Assembly: GCA_015490195.1 (NCBI GenBank)
Contig: WFYG01000018.1
Location: 60,675-124,674, forward strand
Direction: 5' to 3'
Length of the DNA: 64,000 nt
Source of the DNA: Thermovibrio sp.
GTDB lineage: Bacteria > Aquificota > Aquificia > Desulfurobacteriales > Desulfurobacteriaceae
Shown here: one piece after another, positions 31,363 through 38,913 of the stretch
Position numbering within the stretch: position 1 is the first letter of the stretch
Layout: every line of letters starts with the position of its first letter
Program-made: the position numbers and the translations under genes
The notes under the pieces: generated by a model
Seen by the model: the letters and a program-made list of their open reading frames with translations, nothing else
The model's database searches: none
What the model was told of the DNA's origin: nothing

Positions 31363-32163
31363 ATGGTCTCAAACCCTTTTCTCTTTTTAAGCTACGACTT
31401 TGGAGTTAGAGCTCTCTTAGCCTCTATTCTTACCGGTTTTGTCTGCTCTGCCGTTGGCTCATACGTAGTTTTAAGGAAAATGAGCTTTGCCGGGGCTGGC
31501 CTTGCCCACGTTGCCTTTTCAGGGGTTGCCTTCGGCTTTCTAATTGGTCTCTCTCCCATTTTAACAGCTCTTCTATTTACCCTTTCTGCCGCTGCTGTTA
31601 TCTGGTATCTAAGCAGGAAAGGTCTCCACTTTGACGTTGGGATGGGAGTTCTCTTTGCAACCAGTATGGCACTGGCAGTTCTTTTCTTAAGCTTTTCAAA
31701 CACCTACGGTGCTTCCGTCCTCTCCTACCTCTTTGGAAGCCCTCTCTCTGTTGAGACTCAAGATCTTTTAGTCCTTTGGGTTTTAGCGGTTCTGGTTTCC
31801 CTCTTTTTCACCTTCCTCTGGCGGGAGATCTACCTGATAACCTTCAGCGAGGAGCTTGCAAAGGCCTCAGGCTACAGGGTTGAGCTGGTAACGTTTTTGA
31901 TGAACCTTCTCATTGCCGCCGTCGTTACCTTCTCCCTTAAGGCGGTGGGAGCTCTCCTGGTTTTCTCGCTCCTTGTAGTTCCCTCAGCCTCCGCTTTCAG
32001 GCTCTCTAAAAGCTACGGCCAGTATTTCACCCTTTCCCTTCTCTTTGGAATCCTTTCAGGTTTCTTAGGAATGCTCACCTCGTTTGCATTAGACGCCCCC
32101 TCAGGAGCCACCATTACGCTGGTCTCTTTCTTAATCTTCCTCCTTTCCGCCGTTAAGTCCTAA
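31363..32163 (+). CDS. Metal (Zn/Mn) ABC transporter permease, ZnuB family
   Basis: GSYVVLRKMSFAGAGLAHVAFSGVAFG, GALLVFSLLVVPSASA. Confidence 0.92.
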   Translation: MVSNPFLFLSYDFGVRALLASILTGFVCSAVGSYVVLRKMSFAGAGLAHVAFSGVAFGFLIGLSPILTALLFTLSAAAVIWYLSRKGLHFDVGMGVLFATSMALAVLFLSFSNTYGASVLSYLFGSPLSVETQDLLVLWVLAVLVSLFFTFLWREIYLITFSEELAKASGYRVELVTFLMNLLIAAVVTFSLKAVGALLVFSLLVVPSASAFRLSKSYGQYFTLSLLFGILSGFLGMLTSFALDAPSGATITLVSFLIFLLSAVKS

Positions 32164-32856
32164 AAGTTCCTTCAGCTTCAGTGCGTTTAGAGCTCCGATT
32201 CCCCCTACCGTGTTGTTGAAGAAGATGCACTTAACCTGTGAGGAGCTTCTCATAACTTTCTCTGCAATTTCCTTAAGCTCGTCTTCGGTGTAAGAGCTCC
32301 TGTATAACCTTTCTCTTCCGTGAAACCTGAAGTATGAAAGTTTTTCCGTTTCCTTATACTCCTTCAGCCAGCCTAAACTCTCTGGAAAGTCTGAACAGAC
32401 AACTACCCCTTCAACCTCGCTGAGGTGTTTTTCCCACGTGGGGCTGCGGAGCTCCACTGCTACGTCAATTTCCTCTTTCCTGAAAATTTCAACTGTTCTG
32501 TTGAGAAACTCAAGGTTCTTCTCGCTGTAGGAGAAGCTCTTTGGAAACTGACCCAAAAGGCAGACCAAGTTCTCTTTCAGTATTTCCTTTACAGTAAGGA
32601 AAGGCCTAACGTTCTCTTCCGTCAGTTTCCTGTAGTGGGTTATTCCCCTGTAGAGCTTGAAAACAAACTTAAGCGGAACTTTACGGTAGTTTCTGATTGA
32701 GGACTTAACGGGAAGCCTGTAGAACGTTGAGTTAACTTCTAATCCGTTGAAGTGCTCTGCGTAGTAGAGGAGCCACTGGCTCATAGGCAAGTCTTCCGGG
32801 TAGAAGACTCCCTTCCAGTCCCTGTAGAAGAAGCCGCTTGTTCCAAGAACTATCAA
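32131..32856 (-). CDS. DUF72 (YecE-like) family protein
   Basis: LGTSGFFYRDWKGVFYPEDLPMSQWLLYYAEHFNGLEVNSTFYRLP. Confidence 0.93.
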   Translation of the reverse strand: MIVLGTSGFFYRDWKGVFYPEDLPMSQWLLYYAEHFNGLEVNSTFYRLPVKSSIRNYRKVPLKFVFKLYRGITHYRKLTEENVRPFLTVKEILKENLVCLLGQFPKSFSYSEKNLEFLNRTVEIFRKEEIDVAVELRSPTWEKHLSEVEGVVVCSDFPESLGWLKEYKETEKLSYFRFHGRERLYRSSYTEDELKEIAEKVMRSSSQVKCIFFNNTVGGIGALNALKLKELLGLNGGKEED

Positions 32857-33437
32857 CGGTTTCCCTTAATAAGGTTCAGAACCTCCCTTACCCTCTTTCC
32901 AACGCTCCTTGCCGTTTTTAAACCCCACTCGTCAATCTCAAACTGGTCGTCTACCTGCTTTGCAACAGCTGCACACCCAAAGTGTGCTGTTGGATCTGAG
33001 TCTGAAACTAAAATCATTCCGTGGATCAGTGCCCAGGCGTGGATTGCCTGAAGCGTGTGCTCCTGACCGCCGTGCTTTGTTGCCCCAACGGCAATTGCCG
33101 CACAGACCTTGTCCTTCAGCTCCCAGTTGACCCTCAAAGTCCTTGACCTGTCAAAGAGGGTTTTGAGCATCCCCGTGATAGAGCCGAAGTAGACCGGAGA
33201 GCCGATGATAATAGCGTCGGCCTCTTTCATCTTCTGGGCTATCTCTTCATATCCATCTTTAACTACACAGATTCCGCCGTTCCTCTTACAGGCGTTACAG
33301 ACCTTACAGTACTCAAGGACGTAGTCGGAAAGGGAGATGATCTCAGTGTCAAAACCTTCAAGCTCTTTAAAGGCCTCCTCTAAAAGGATAAGTGTTGACC
33401 CTTTCCTGTGTGAGCCGTTTATTCCCAGAACCTTCAT
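32853..33437 (-). CDS. Flavodoxin-fold NADPH-dependent FMN reductase / iron-sulfur flavoprotein
   Basis: GINGSHRKGSTLILLEEA, CKVCNACKRNGGICVVKD, GSPVYFGSITGMLK. Confidence 0.92.
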   Translation of the reverse strand: MKVLGINGSHRKGSTLILLEEAFKELEGFDTEIISLSDYVLEYCKVCNACKRNGGICVVKDGYEEIAQKMKEADAIIIGSPVYFGSITGMLKTLFDRSRTLRVNWELKDKVCAAIAVGATKHGGQEHTLQAIHAWALIHGMILVSDSDPTAHFGCAAVAKQVDDQFEIDEWGLKTARSVGKRVREVLNLIKGNR

Positions 33438-33445
33438 CTTCCCTC

Positions 33446-34888
33446 CTAACTCCTCTTCTTAAAGACGATTCTGATGGGTATTTTGTTGAACCCGAATGCC
33501 TCTCTTATCCTGTTCTCTAAAAACCGCCTGAAGGACTTTGGAATCCCCTCAGGGTAGTTTGAGAAGAGCAGGAACGTTGGCGGTTTCGTCTTTACCTGTG
33601 TTCCGTAGTAGATTTTGACAATCTTGTTCTTGTAAACAGGGGGCTGGTGGATCTCCATCAGCTTCTGGAGAACCCTGTTGAACTCACCCGTTCTTACCTT
33701 CTTCGTATACTGCCTGTAGACGTCTTTTATCTGCTTGAGGAGCTCCTTCAGCCCCTTCCTCTCCTTCGCAGAGATGAAGACCCTTGGAGCGTAAGGGATG
33801 AAATCAAATGTTAAGTCCAGCTCTCTGTGTATCCTCTCCCAGTCCTTTTCGCTCTTCAGCTTATCTATTTTGTTTACTGCAATGATTATGGGCTTGAACT
33901 TCTCTAAGGCTATCCCGGCTATCTTGGCATCTCTCTCCGTAGGACCTTCCTCTGCGTCAACTAAAAGGACAACAACGTCTGCCCTGTCTATTGCGTCTAA
34001 AGCCCTCAAATATGAGTAGTATTCAATGTCCTTTATCTTCCCTCTCCGCCTTATTCCGGCGGTGTCTATGAAGATGAACTCGTCGTCTCCTATCTTTACG
34101 TAGGTGTCTATTGCGTCCCTCGTTGTTCCCGGAACGTCGCTGACTATTGCCCTCTCCTCTCCTACAAGGGCGTTCAAGAGTGTGGATTTGCCCATGTTTG
34201 GCCTTCCAACTATCGCAACCTTTATGGGCTCCTTCTCCTCTTCCTCTATCTCATACTCCTTTCCGGCTGCAAGGTCTTCTGAGAGCTTGTGGAGCTCTTC
34301 CGTCTCCTCTCCGGAAATGAGCCTTTCGGCCTTCTCTCTCCTCTCCTTCTTCTCGTGCTCTCTCCCTGCAGCCTCTTTCAGTTCCTCAGGGAGCTTTTCC
34401 AGTATCTTTTCTATTAGCGTTGGAATTCCAATCTTGTGGATTGCAGAGATGGGGATAACCTCTTCAAAGCCTAACCTGTAGAAATCGTAGATAAGGTCTT
34501 CCATAAAGGGCTCGTCAACCTTGTTAACGGCCACTATTACCGGCTTTTTCCACTTCCTTAAAATCCTTGCAACTTCCTCGTCTAACGGAGTTACCCCCTC
34601 TTTTCCGTCAACTACGAAAACGATTACGTCGGCCTCGTCCATTGCCCTTTTGGCCTGCTCTGTCGTCTCTTTTGCAAACTCGTGGACCCTTCCCGTTGTA
34701 TCAACTCCCCCTGTGTCAACGAGTAAAACGGTATGGTCGTCTAAATCTGCCTCCTGAACGATTCTGTCTCTGGTTACTCCTGCAGTGTCGTCTATTATGG
34801 CCACCTTCTTCCCAAGTAGCCTGTTGAAGAGTGAAGACTTGCCGACGTTAGGCCTTCCAACTATCGCAACAACGGGGAGTCTTCTCAT
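33446..34888 (-). CDS. der: Ribosome biogenesis GTPase Der (EngA)
   Basis: Two G domains: GRPNVGKSSLFNRLLG and GRPNMGKSTLLNALVG; C-terminal KH-like domain. Confidence 0.98.
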   Translation of the reverse strand: MRRLPVVAIVGRPNVGKSSLFNRLLGKKVAIIDDTAGVTRDRIVQEADLDDHTVLLVDTGGVDTTGRVHEFAKETTEQAKRAMDEADVIVFVVDGKEGVTPLDEEVARILRKWKKPVIVAVNKVDEPFMEDLIYDFYRLGFEEVIPISAIHKIGIPTLIEKILEKLPEELKEAAGREHEKKERREKAERLISGEETEELHKLSEDLAAGKEYEIEEEEKEPIKVAIVGRPNMGKSTLLNALVGEERAIVSDVPGTTRDAIDTYVKIGDDEFIFIDTAGIRRRGKIKDIEYYSYLRALDAIDRADVVVLLVDAEEGPTERDAKIAGIALEKFKPIIIAVNKIDKLKSEKDWERIHRELDLTFDFIPYAPRVFISAKERKGLKELLKQIKDVYRQYTKKVRTGEFNRVLQKLMEIHQPPVYKNKIVKIYYGTQVKTKPPTFLLFSNYPEGIPKSFRRFLENRIREAFGFNKIPIRIVFKKRS

Positions 34889-35508
34889 ACCTCCTCCGCC
34901 ATCACCATGTCGTAGAGCTTCTTAAAGACACAGGTGAACTCAACGTTCTCGTCAAATGCAAAGGGAAGAGTCTCAACCTCCCAGATTTCCTCTCCGCCGT
35001 ATAAGTAACGGGTTCCCAGGAATGCGACGTCGGGGAGCTCCCTGAAGTAGTACTCCCTCTCTCCCTCCTCTTTCGCCCTTTTCAGGAAACTCCTCAGCTC
35101 GTCTACGGAATCAAAGTTCTTAGTTGTTGGAATGACAAACCTTAAAGCAGCGTAGGTGTTTCCACACTTTCTGCACTCCCCGTAGAGCTCCCTTGCGTCT
35201 ATAACGGTTCTGAACTTCCTCTCCTTTGCAAGTTCCTCAACCATCTCTATAAGGTCAACAAGAGGTTCCTCTTCCTCTCCCATATAAACTTCCTGTTCCG
35301 TCTCTTCTAACCTATCCGGGTAAACGACCATGAGGGGAGCTCCGCAGTAGGGACACTCAACCCTCTCTCCCTCTTCAGGAGCAGGCTCTAAAAGGCCTAT
35401 GAGCCTCTCAAAAAACTCGTTCATATCGTAGTCGTCTGCAACAAGCTCAATGGGTTCGTTGCACATAGAGAAATCGTATCTGTAGTTCCTGCTGATGAAG
35501 TCCTCCAT
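34885..35508 (-). CDS. Hypothetical protein with two CxxC zinc-ribbon-like motifs, coupled to der
   Basis: CPYCGAP...CRKCG; 4-nt overlap with der. Confidence 0.75.
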   Translation of the reverse strand: MEDFISRNYRYDFSMCNEPIELVADDYDMNEFFERLIGLLEPAPEEGERVECPYCGAPLMVVYPDRLEETEQEVYMGEEEEPLVDLIEMVEELAKERKFRTVIDARELYGECRKCGNTYAALRFVIPTTKNFDSVDELRSFLKRAKEEGEREYYFRELPDVAFLGTRYLYGGEEIWEVETLPFAFDENVEFTCVFKKLYDMVMAEEV

Positions 35509-35550
35509 CTCTCCTCCTCCTTCTCTGGTTTCACAGAAAATTTAACCACA

Positions 35551-35583
35551 AAAAGAAAAGGGGGAAGGCATTAGCCCTCCCCC
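35551..35583 (-). terminator. Rho-independent terminator closing the six-gene RAMP/prefoldin operon
   Basis: Minus strand GGGGGAGGGC-TAAT-GCCTTCCCCC followed by TTTTCTTTT. Confidence 0.85.
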
Positions 35584-35603
35584 TGAGTTAAAAGTTTATG
35601 GAA

Positions 35604-36176
35604 TTACTGGTTTTGCTGGCTTTCCTGTGAACCTACTTCAATCTCTTTAACGGCCTTCATAAGTGCCTGCCCTACGTAGTAACCGGCAAGGAGCTCCAGT
35701 CCCCAAACGAGGAGTGTCGGGATGGCAGCTCCGAGCATTACAGCTTCGGCTATTGGTCCTATTACTATTGAAGAGATAATATTCAGCTCAAAGAGAGCTG
35801 CGATGAGGAAAACCAGGAAGAACCCTAAGTAGTAGGCGTACTTAAAAGGCTCTAAAGAGCTGAGCCACATGGAGAGGAGAGCTGCAACGCTTAAATCCTC
35901 AAGTTTCTGAAGCTGCGCAGCTTCAGGACTTTTGGCTATCTTCTGTGCGATTTCAGACTTATCGGGAATTTCCCCATCTAAAAAGGCCTTAGCTGCGTTT
36001 GCAATTCCACCGTAGCCGAAAATGAGCCTGTTGGCAAAGAGCCAGAAACCAAGGAATCCGATAACAAAAGCTGCTGCTTCAGGATGTGCGGCGATAACGA
36101 GGCTGAAGAGGAAAATTCCCAAAACGATTACCGCTATAAAAATTCCGAATACTATCCACCAGAGAACCCGTTGCAT
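35604..36176 (-). CDS. Hypothetical multi-TM membrane protein (operon gene F)
   Basis: 190 aa; hydrophobic segments at N-terminus and in the second half; last gene before terminator. Confidence 0.75.
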   Translation of the reverse strand: MQRVLWWIVFGIFIAVIVLGIFLFSLVIAAHPEAAAFVIGFLGFWLFANRLIFGYGGIANAAKAFLDGEIPDKSEIAQKIAKSPEAAQLQKLEDLSVAALLSMWLSSLEPFKYAYYLGFFLVFLIAALFELNIISSIVIGPIAEAVMLGAAIPTLLVWGLELLAGYYVGQALMKAVKEIEVGSQESQQNQ

Positions 36177-36673
36177 TACTTACCTCCCTTAATCTCTTTT
36201 TTCTGCTGTGCCACGTTCTTACCCCCTATCCCTAACTTAAAGGGATGGGCAACTGTGTAGAGGTCTGGAGATAGTGGATGAACGTATGTGAATGTTGCAA
36301 GAACTGCGTCTCCAAGCTGGAGTTTCTCAGTTCCGGCCTTCAGCTTAAGCTCAACCCTCGTTACTACTCCCGGGGGTAAAACTGCGTGAATCGGAACGTG
36401 AGAAACTATGTAAGCTTTCTCTTTACTGTTCTTTCCGGGAGTGAAAACAAAAGACTCGTCAACGATTGTAAGGGGAACTCCGCCGGGGTTGAGGATTGAG
36501 TAGGTTATTGAGTGTTTCTCCCTGTTGTAGTGAGCGTCAACAACGATTGGAGAGGCCGGAATGGACGCAACAACCTTTGCTACTGTTCTCTGCGTGAAGA
36601 AGCTTCCGATTCCCCAGCCGAGAATCAGTGCAATAATAGAAATTAAAATGAGAATACCTGCAGGTCTTTTCAT
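36176..36673 (-). CDS. Hypothetical N-terminally membrane-anchored protein with beta-rich, LEA/Ig-like ectodomain (operon gene E)
   Basis: One N-terminal TM segment followed by beta-rich NPGGVPLTIVDESFVF...VLPPGVVTRVELKL. Confidence 0.7.
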   Translation of the reverse strand: MKRPAGILILISIIALILGWGIGSFFTQRTVAKVVASIPASPIVVDAHYNREKHSITYSILNPGGVPLTIVDESFVFTPGKNSKEKAYIVSHVPIHAVLPPGVVTRVELKLKAGTEKLQLGDAVLATFTYVHPLSPDLYTVAHPFKLGIGGKNVAQQKKEIKGGK

Positions 36674-36726
36674 CTTATCCCTCCTGATCTGTTTTTATAA
36701 ATGGTTTACCCCCTATCCCCCTCCCT

Positions 36727-36879
36727 CTACTCTTCTTTTTCTTCCTGCTTCTTTAAGAACTCTATAGCTTCGTCTTTAGATACCTCAACCATTAAAGAGC
36801 CAAGGTTAAGGTAGATGCGCCTCCCTTCAGGAAGGCGCTCTAAAAACTCTATGAGCTCCTTACTTTTGCTCTCCTTCAT
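36727..36879 (-). CDS. 50-aa prefoldin-beta-hairpin-like mini-protein (operon gene D), not in ORF track
   Basis: Translated by hand: MKESKSKELIEFLERLPEGRRIYLNLGSLMVEVSKDEAIEFLKKQEEKEE*; ATG at 36879, TAG at 36727; 20-nt overlap with the prefoldin alpha gene. Confidence 0.6.
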   Translation of the reverse strand: MKESKSKELIEFLERLPEGRRIYLNLGSLMVEVSKDEAIEFLKKQEEKEE

Positions 36880-37318
36880 CTTTCTTTCCCTCCCCGGCCT
36901 CTGCGTGGCCGTGCTCTCTTATCTTCTGAGAGAGGGCTTCAACTTTTTCGTAGAGCTCTACCATTGCCCTCTCAAGGGCTTCCCTTAAGGCAAGGGCTGC
37001 AACGATCTCCTTTTCAATCTGCTGGATTGCTTCGTCAAAGGGGAGCTCCACAGAGATTCCGCTTCCGATGTTGATGACGATCTTGTCAACATCTTCAAGC
37101 TTTGCTCCAACTTGAGCTATCCTTCCAACGGGAAGGAGAACCTCTTTTCCAGCCCCAAGGTCTTTCAGGTTCCTTAAGGTTGTGATTGTCTGCCTGTACT
37201 CGCTGATGAGAATGTCTAACTGGGCAATCTCAACCCTTAAGGCCTCAATCTGAGCAATGATGCTCCTGAGTTGCCTTGTGAGATCCGTCATTTTCTTCTC
37301 ATCCCTCTTTACAGCCAT
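36860..37318 (-). CDS. Prefoldin alpha-subunit-like chaperone (operon gene C)
   Basis: Coiled coil - beta hairpin - coiled coil: LLPVGRIAQVGAKLEDVDKIVINIGSGISVELPFDEAIQQIEKEI, the archaeal prefoldin alpha signature region. Confidence 0.8.
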   Translation of the reverse strand: MAVKRDEKKMTDLTRQLRSIIAQIEALRVEIAQLDILISEYRQTITTLRNLKDLGAGKEVLLPVGRIAQVGAKLEDVDKIVINIGSGISVELPFDEAIQQIEKEIVAALALREALERAMVELYEKVEALSQKIREHGHAEAGEGKKDEGEQK

Positions 37319-37352
37319 GGCACACCTCCTTTAATTAGGGTTTATGGAATTC

Positions 37353-38072
37353 TTAGATTTTCAGCTCACACCAGCCTGTTGTGCACTTTTCTCTCGGCAG
37401 GTAGATGACCCTTTTGGGCCTTATGTCTGTTTTGAGCTCCTCAAAGAGCCTGTCTCTAACCTCTTTGATTCTCCAGAAGAAGAGGAGATGCCCTTTAAAC
37501 CGAACTTCCGTCCACATTCCAACCCTTAAAGGTATCTCCCACCTCTTCATCTCGCTGAGGAGCGGCTTGTAGAAGTTCTCTGCAAGTGGGTGGTCTCCTA
37601 ACATCTTCATCTCCATCTTTGCAAGGGCCTCGCAGAAGGAGTGACCTGCAGCTTTCAGTTTGTCTATGTGTGGAGATGAGATGGGAAGTTCTATTACGCC
37701 TTTGAAAACCTCAACTTTGAAATCTTCAACGTCTTCCCACTTTTTCAGGTCAAATACTTCAGCCCTCGTTCCGTAGAGCTCTCCGTTTTCTAAATAAAGC
37801 CTTTCGGGAACTTCAAGCCCGCTGAGAACAGGGTATTTCTCAAGAATTATCTCTTTAACCCTGTCTATAACCTCTTCAGCCTTTAGGCCTCTCTTTAATA
37901 GGTAGGCCTTAACCCTGCTCTCTATCTCTCTGTCTTTCTTTATGTAGTAGTAGATAACGGCGCTTGTTATCGCTTCCCTTATGGCGTTTCCGGGAAGGAA
38001 GGGTTTACCCTCACCGTCCCGGGGAAAGCCGTTCCTTGAGAAGATTATCGGCGACCAGGTTAAGAGCTCCAT
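37353..38072 (-). CDS. RAMP-superfamily protein resembling Csm5 (operon gene B)
   Basis: N-terminal GEGKPFLPGNAIREAITSAVIYYYI (RAMP-like PGxxIR/K), central RVGMWTEVRFKG in the glycine-rich loop position, C-terminal CTTGWCELKI like the Csm5 plGWvkl ending. Confidence 0.5.
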   Translation of the reverse strand: MELLTWSPIIFSRNGFPRDGEGKPFLPGNAIREAITSAVIYYYIKKDREIESRVKAYLLKRGLKAEEVIDRVKEIILEKYPVLSGLEVPERLYLENGELYGTRAEVFDLKKWEDVEDFKVEVFKGVIELPISSPHIDKLKAAGHSFCEALAKMEMKMLGDHPLAENFYKPLLSEMKRWEIPLRVGMWTEVRFKGHLLFFWRIKEVRDRLFEELKTDIRPKRVIYLPREKCTTGWCELKI

Positions 38073-38083
38073 CTCTCTCCCTC

Positions 38084-38776
38084 CTACTTAAAGGCTGCCA
38101 GTATCTTGTCTGCTTTTTCTGCTATGTCTATTTCAAAAAGGGCTATTGTTGGCAGCAGCCAGGATACCCTGAACCTTGCGTCGCCGTCTTTGTTTTCCCC
38201 GAAATAGGCAAGGGCAACCCTTCCGAAACCTGCCTCTTTTTCCACTTTCTTTGCTTCCCTCAGGAAACGCCTTGCAACGTTTGGAAGCTTCTCAAAGGGG
38301 TAGGGCTTACCCTCCTGTCCCCTCTGTTTGACGAGCTCAGTTGCCGTTCCAACGTTTCTCAATGCCTCTATAAGGTGGTGGAACCTGTGTTTCTTGAAGT
38401 AGGCAAGGAGCAGTGATGCCGCGGGGAGCCTCAGAATCTCTATGTTGTGGTCTCCTTCGCGGAGCTCCCCCACCAGGTAAGCCCTTCCGTTTTCCATCTC
38501 AATGTGGGCAAAGAGCTTTTTGTTCTTGGGGAGCTCCTCCAGAACCTCGCTTACCTCGTATTTAACTCCCTCCTCCTCGTAAACGTCACCTTTCTGCCTT
38601 TTCCCGTATTCGGCAACGAAGTAGGTCTCCTCTCCTCCCTTCTTACCTAATATCAAGTCTAATCCCCAGCGTTTTAAAGACTTGAACTTGAACTCCCTCT
38701 CCTTTTCCGGCTGTCCTAATGTCTCAAAAACCAGAGTGTTTAGCGCCTGTATCTCCCTCAGCTCAAGCAGGTTCAT
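38084..38776 (-). CDS. Hypothetical protein (operon gene A); start refined to internal ATG with RBS
   Basis: ORF track gives 38084..38815; ATG at 38776 ([10 protein letters not shown]) is preceded by AGGAGGAGCGGAGA. Confidence 0.65.
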   Translation of the reverse strand: MNLLELREIQALNTLVFETLGQPEKEREFKFKSLKRWGLDLILGKKGGEETYFVAEYGKRQKGDVYEEEGVKYEVSEVLEELPKNKKLFAHIEMENGRAYLVGELREGDHNIEILRLPAASLLLAYFKKHRFHHLIEALRNVGTATELVKQRGQEGKPYPFEKLPNVARRFLREAKKVEKEAGFGRVALAYFGENKDGDARFRVSWLLPTIALFEIDIAEKADKILAAFK

Positions 38777-38832
38777 TCTCCGCTCCTCCTTACTATCTAT
38801 TTGGAAGATTTCCATTTGATTTCAATTTAGGT

Positions 38833-38862
38833 TATCTAAATTTATTTGTCAATGTATCTAAA
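38833..38862. promoter_or_regulatory. Putative operator/promoter element: two TATCTAAA direct repeats 22 bp apart between divergent genes
   Basis: TATCTAAA at 38833 and 38855 in AT-rich intergenic DNA. Confidence 0.3.
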
Positions 38863-38913
38863 GTAATATTTTAACTCTATTGAGTCTGATAGAATTGGAG
38901 CAGGAGGAAAGAG

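Noticed and set aside
30899-31372. 157-aa minus-strand ORF antisense to phoU
   Set aside because: No motif, fully antisense to phoU.
34104-34481. 125-aa plus-strand ORF antisense to der
   Set aside because: Ser/Phe-rich translation typical of antisense frames opposite a GTPase gene; no independent support.
37353-38072. Calling a CRISPR-Cas locus from the Csm5-like protein
   Set aside because: No repeat-spacer array or other cas gene was visible in the window; one RAMP-like ORF is not sufficient.
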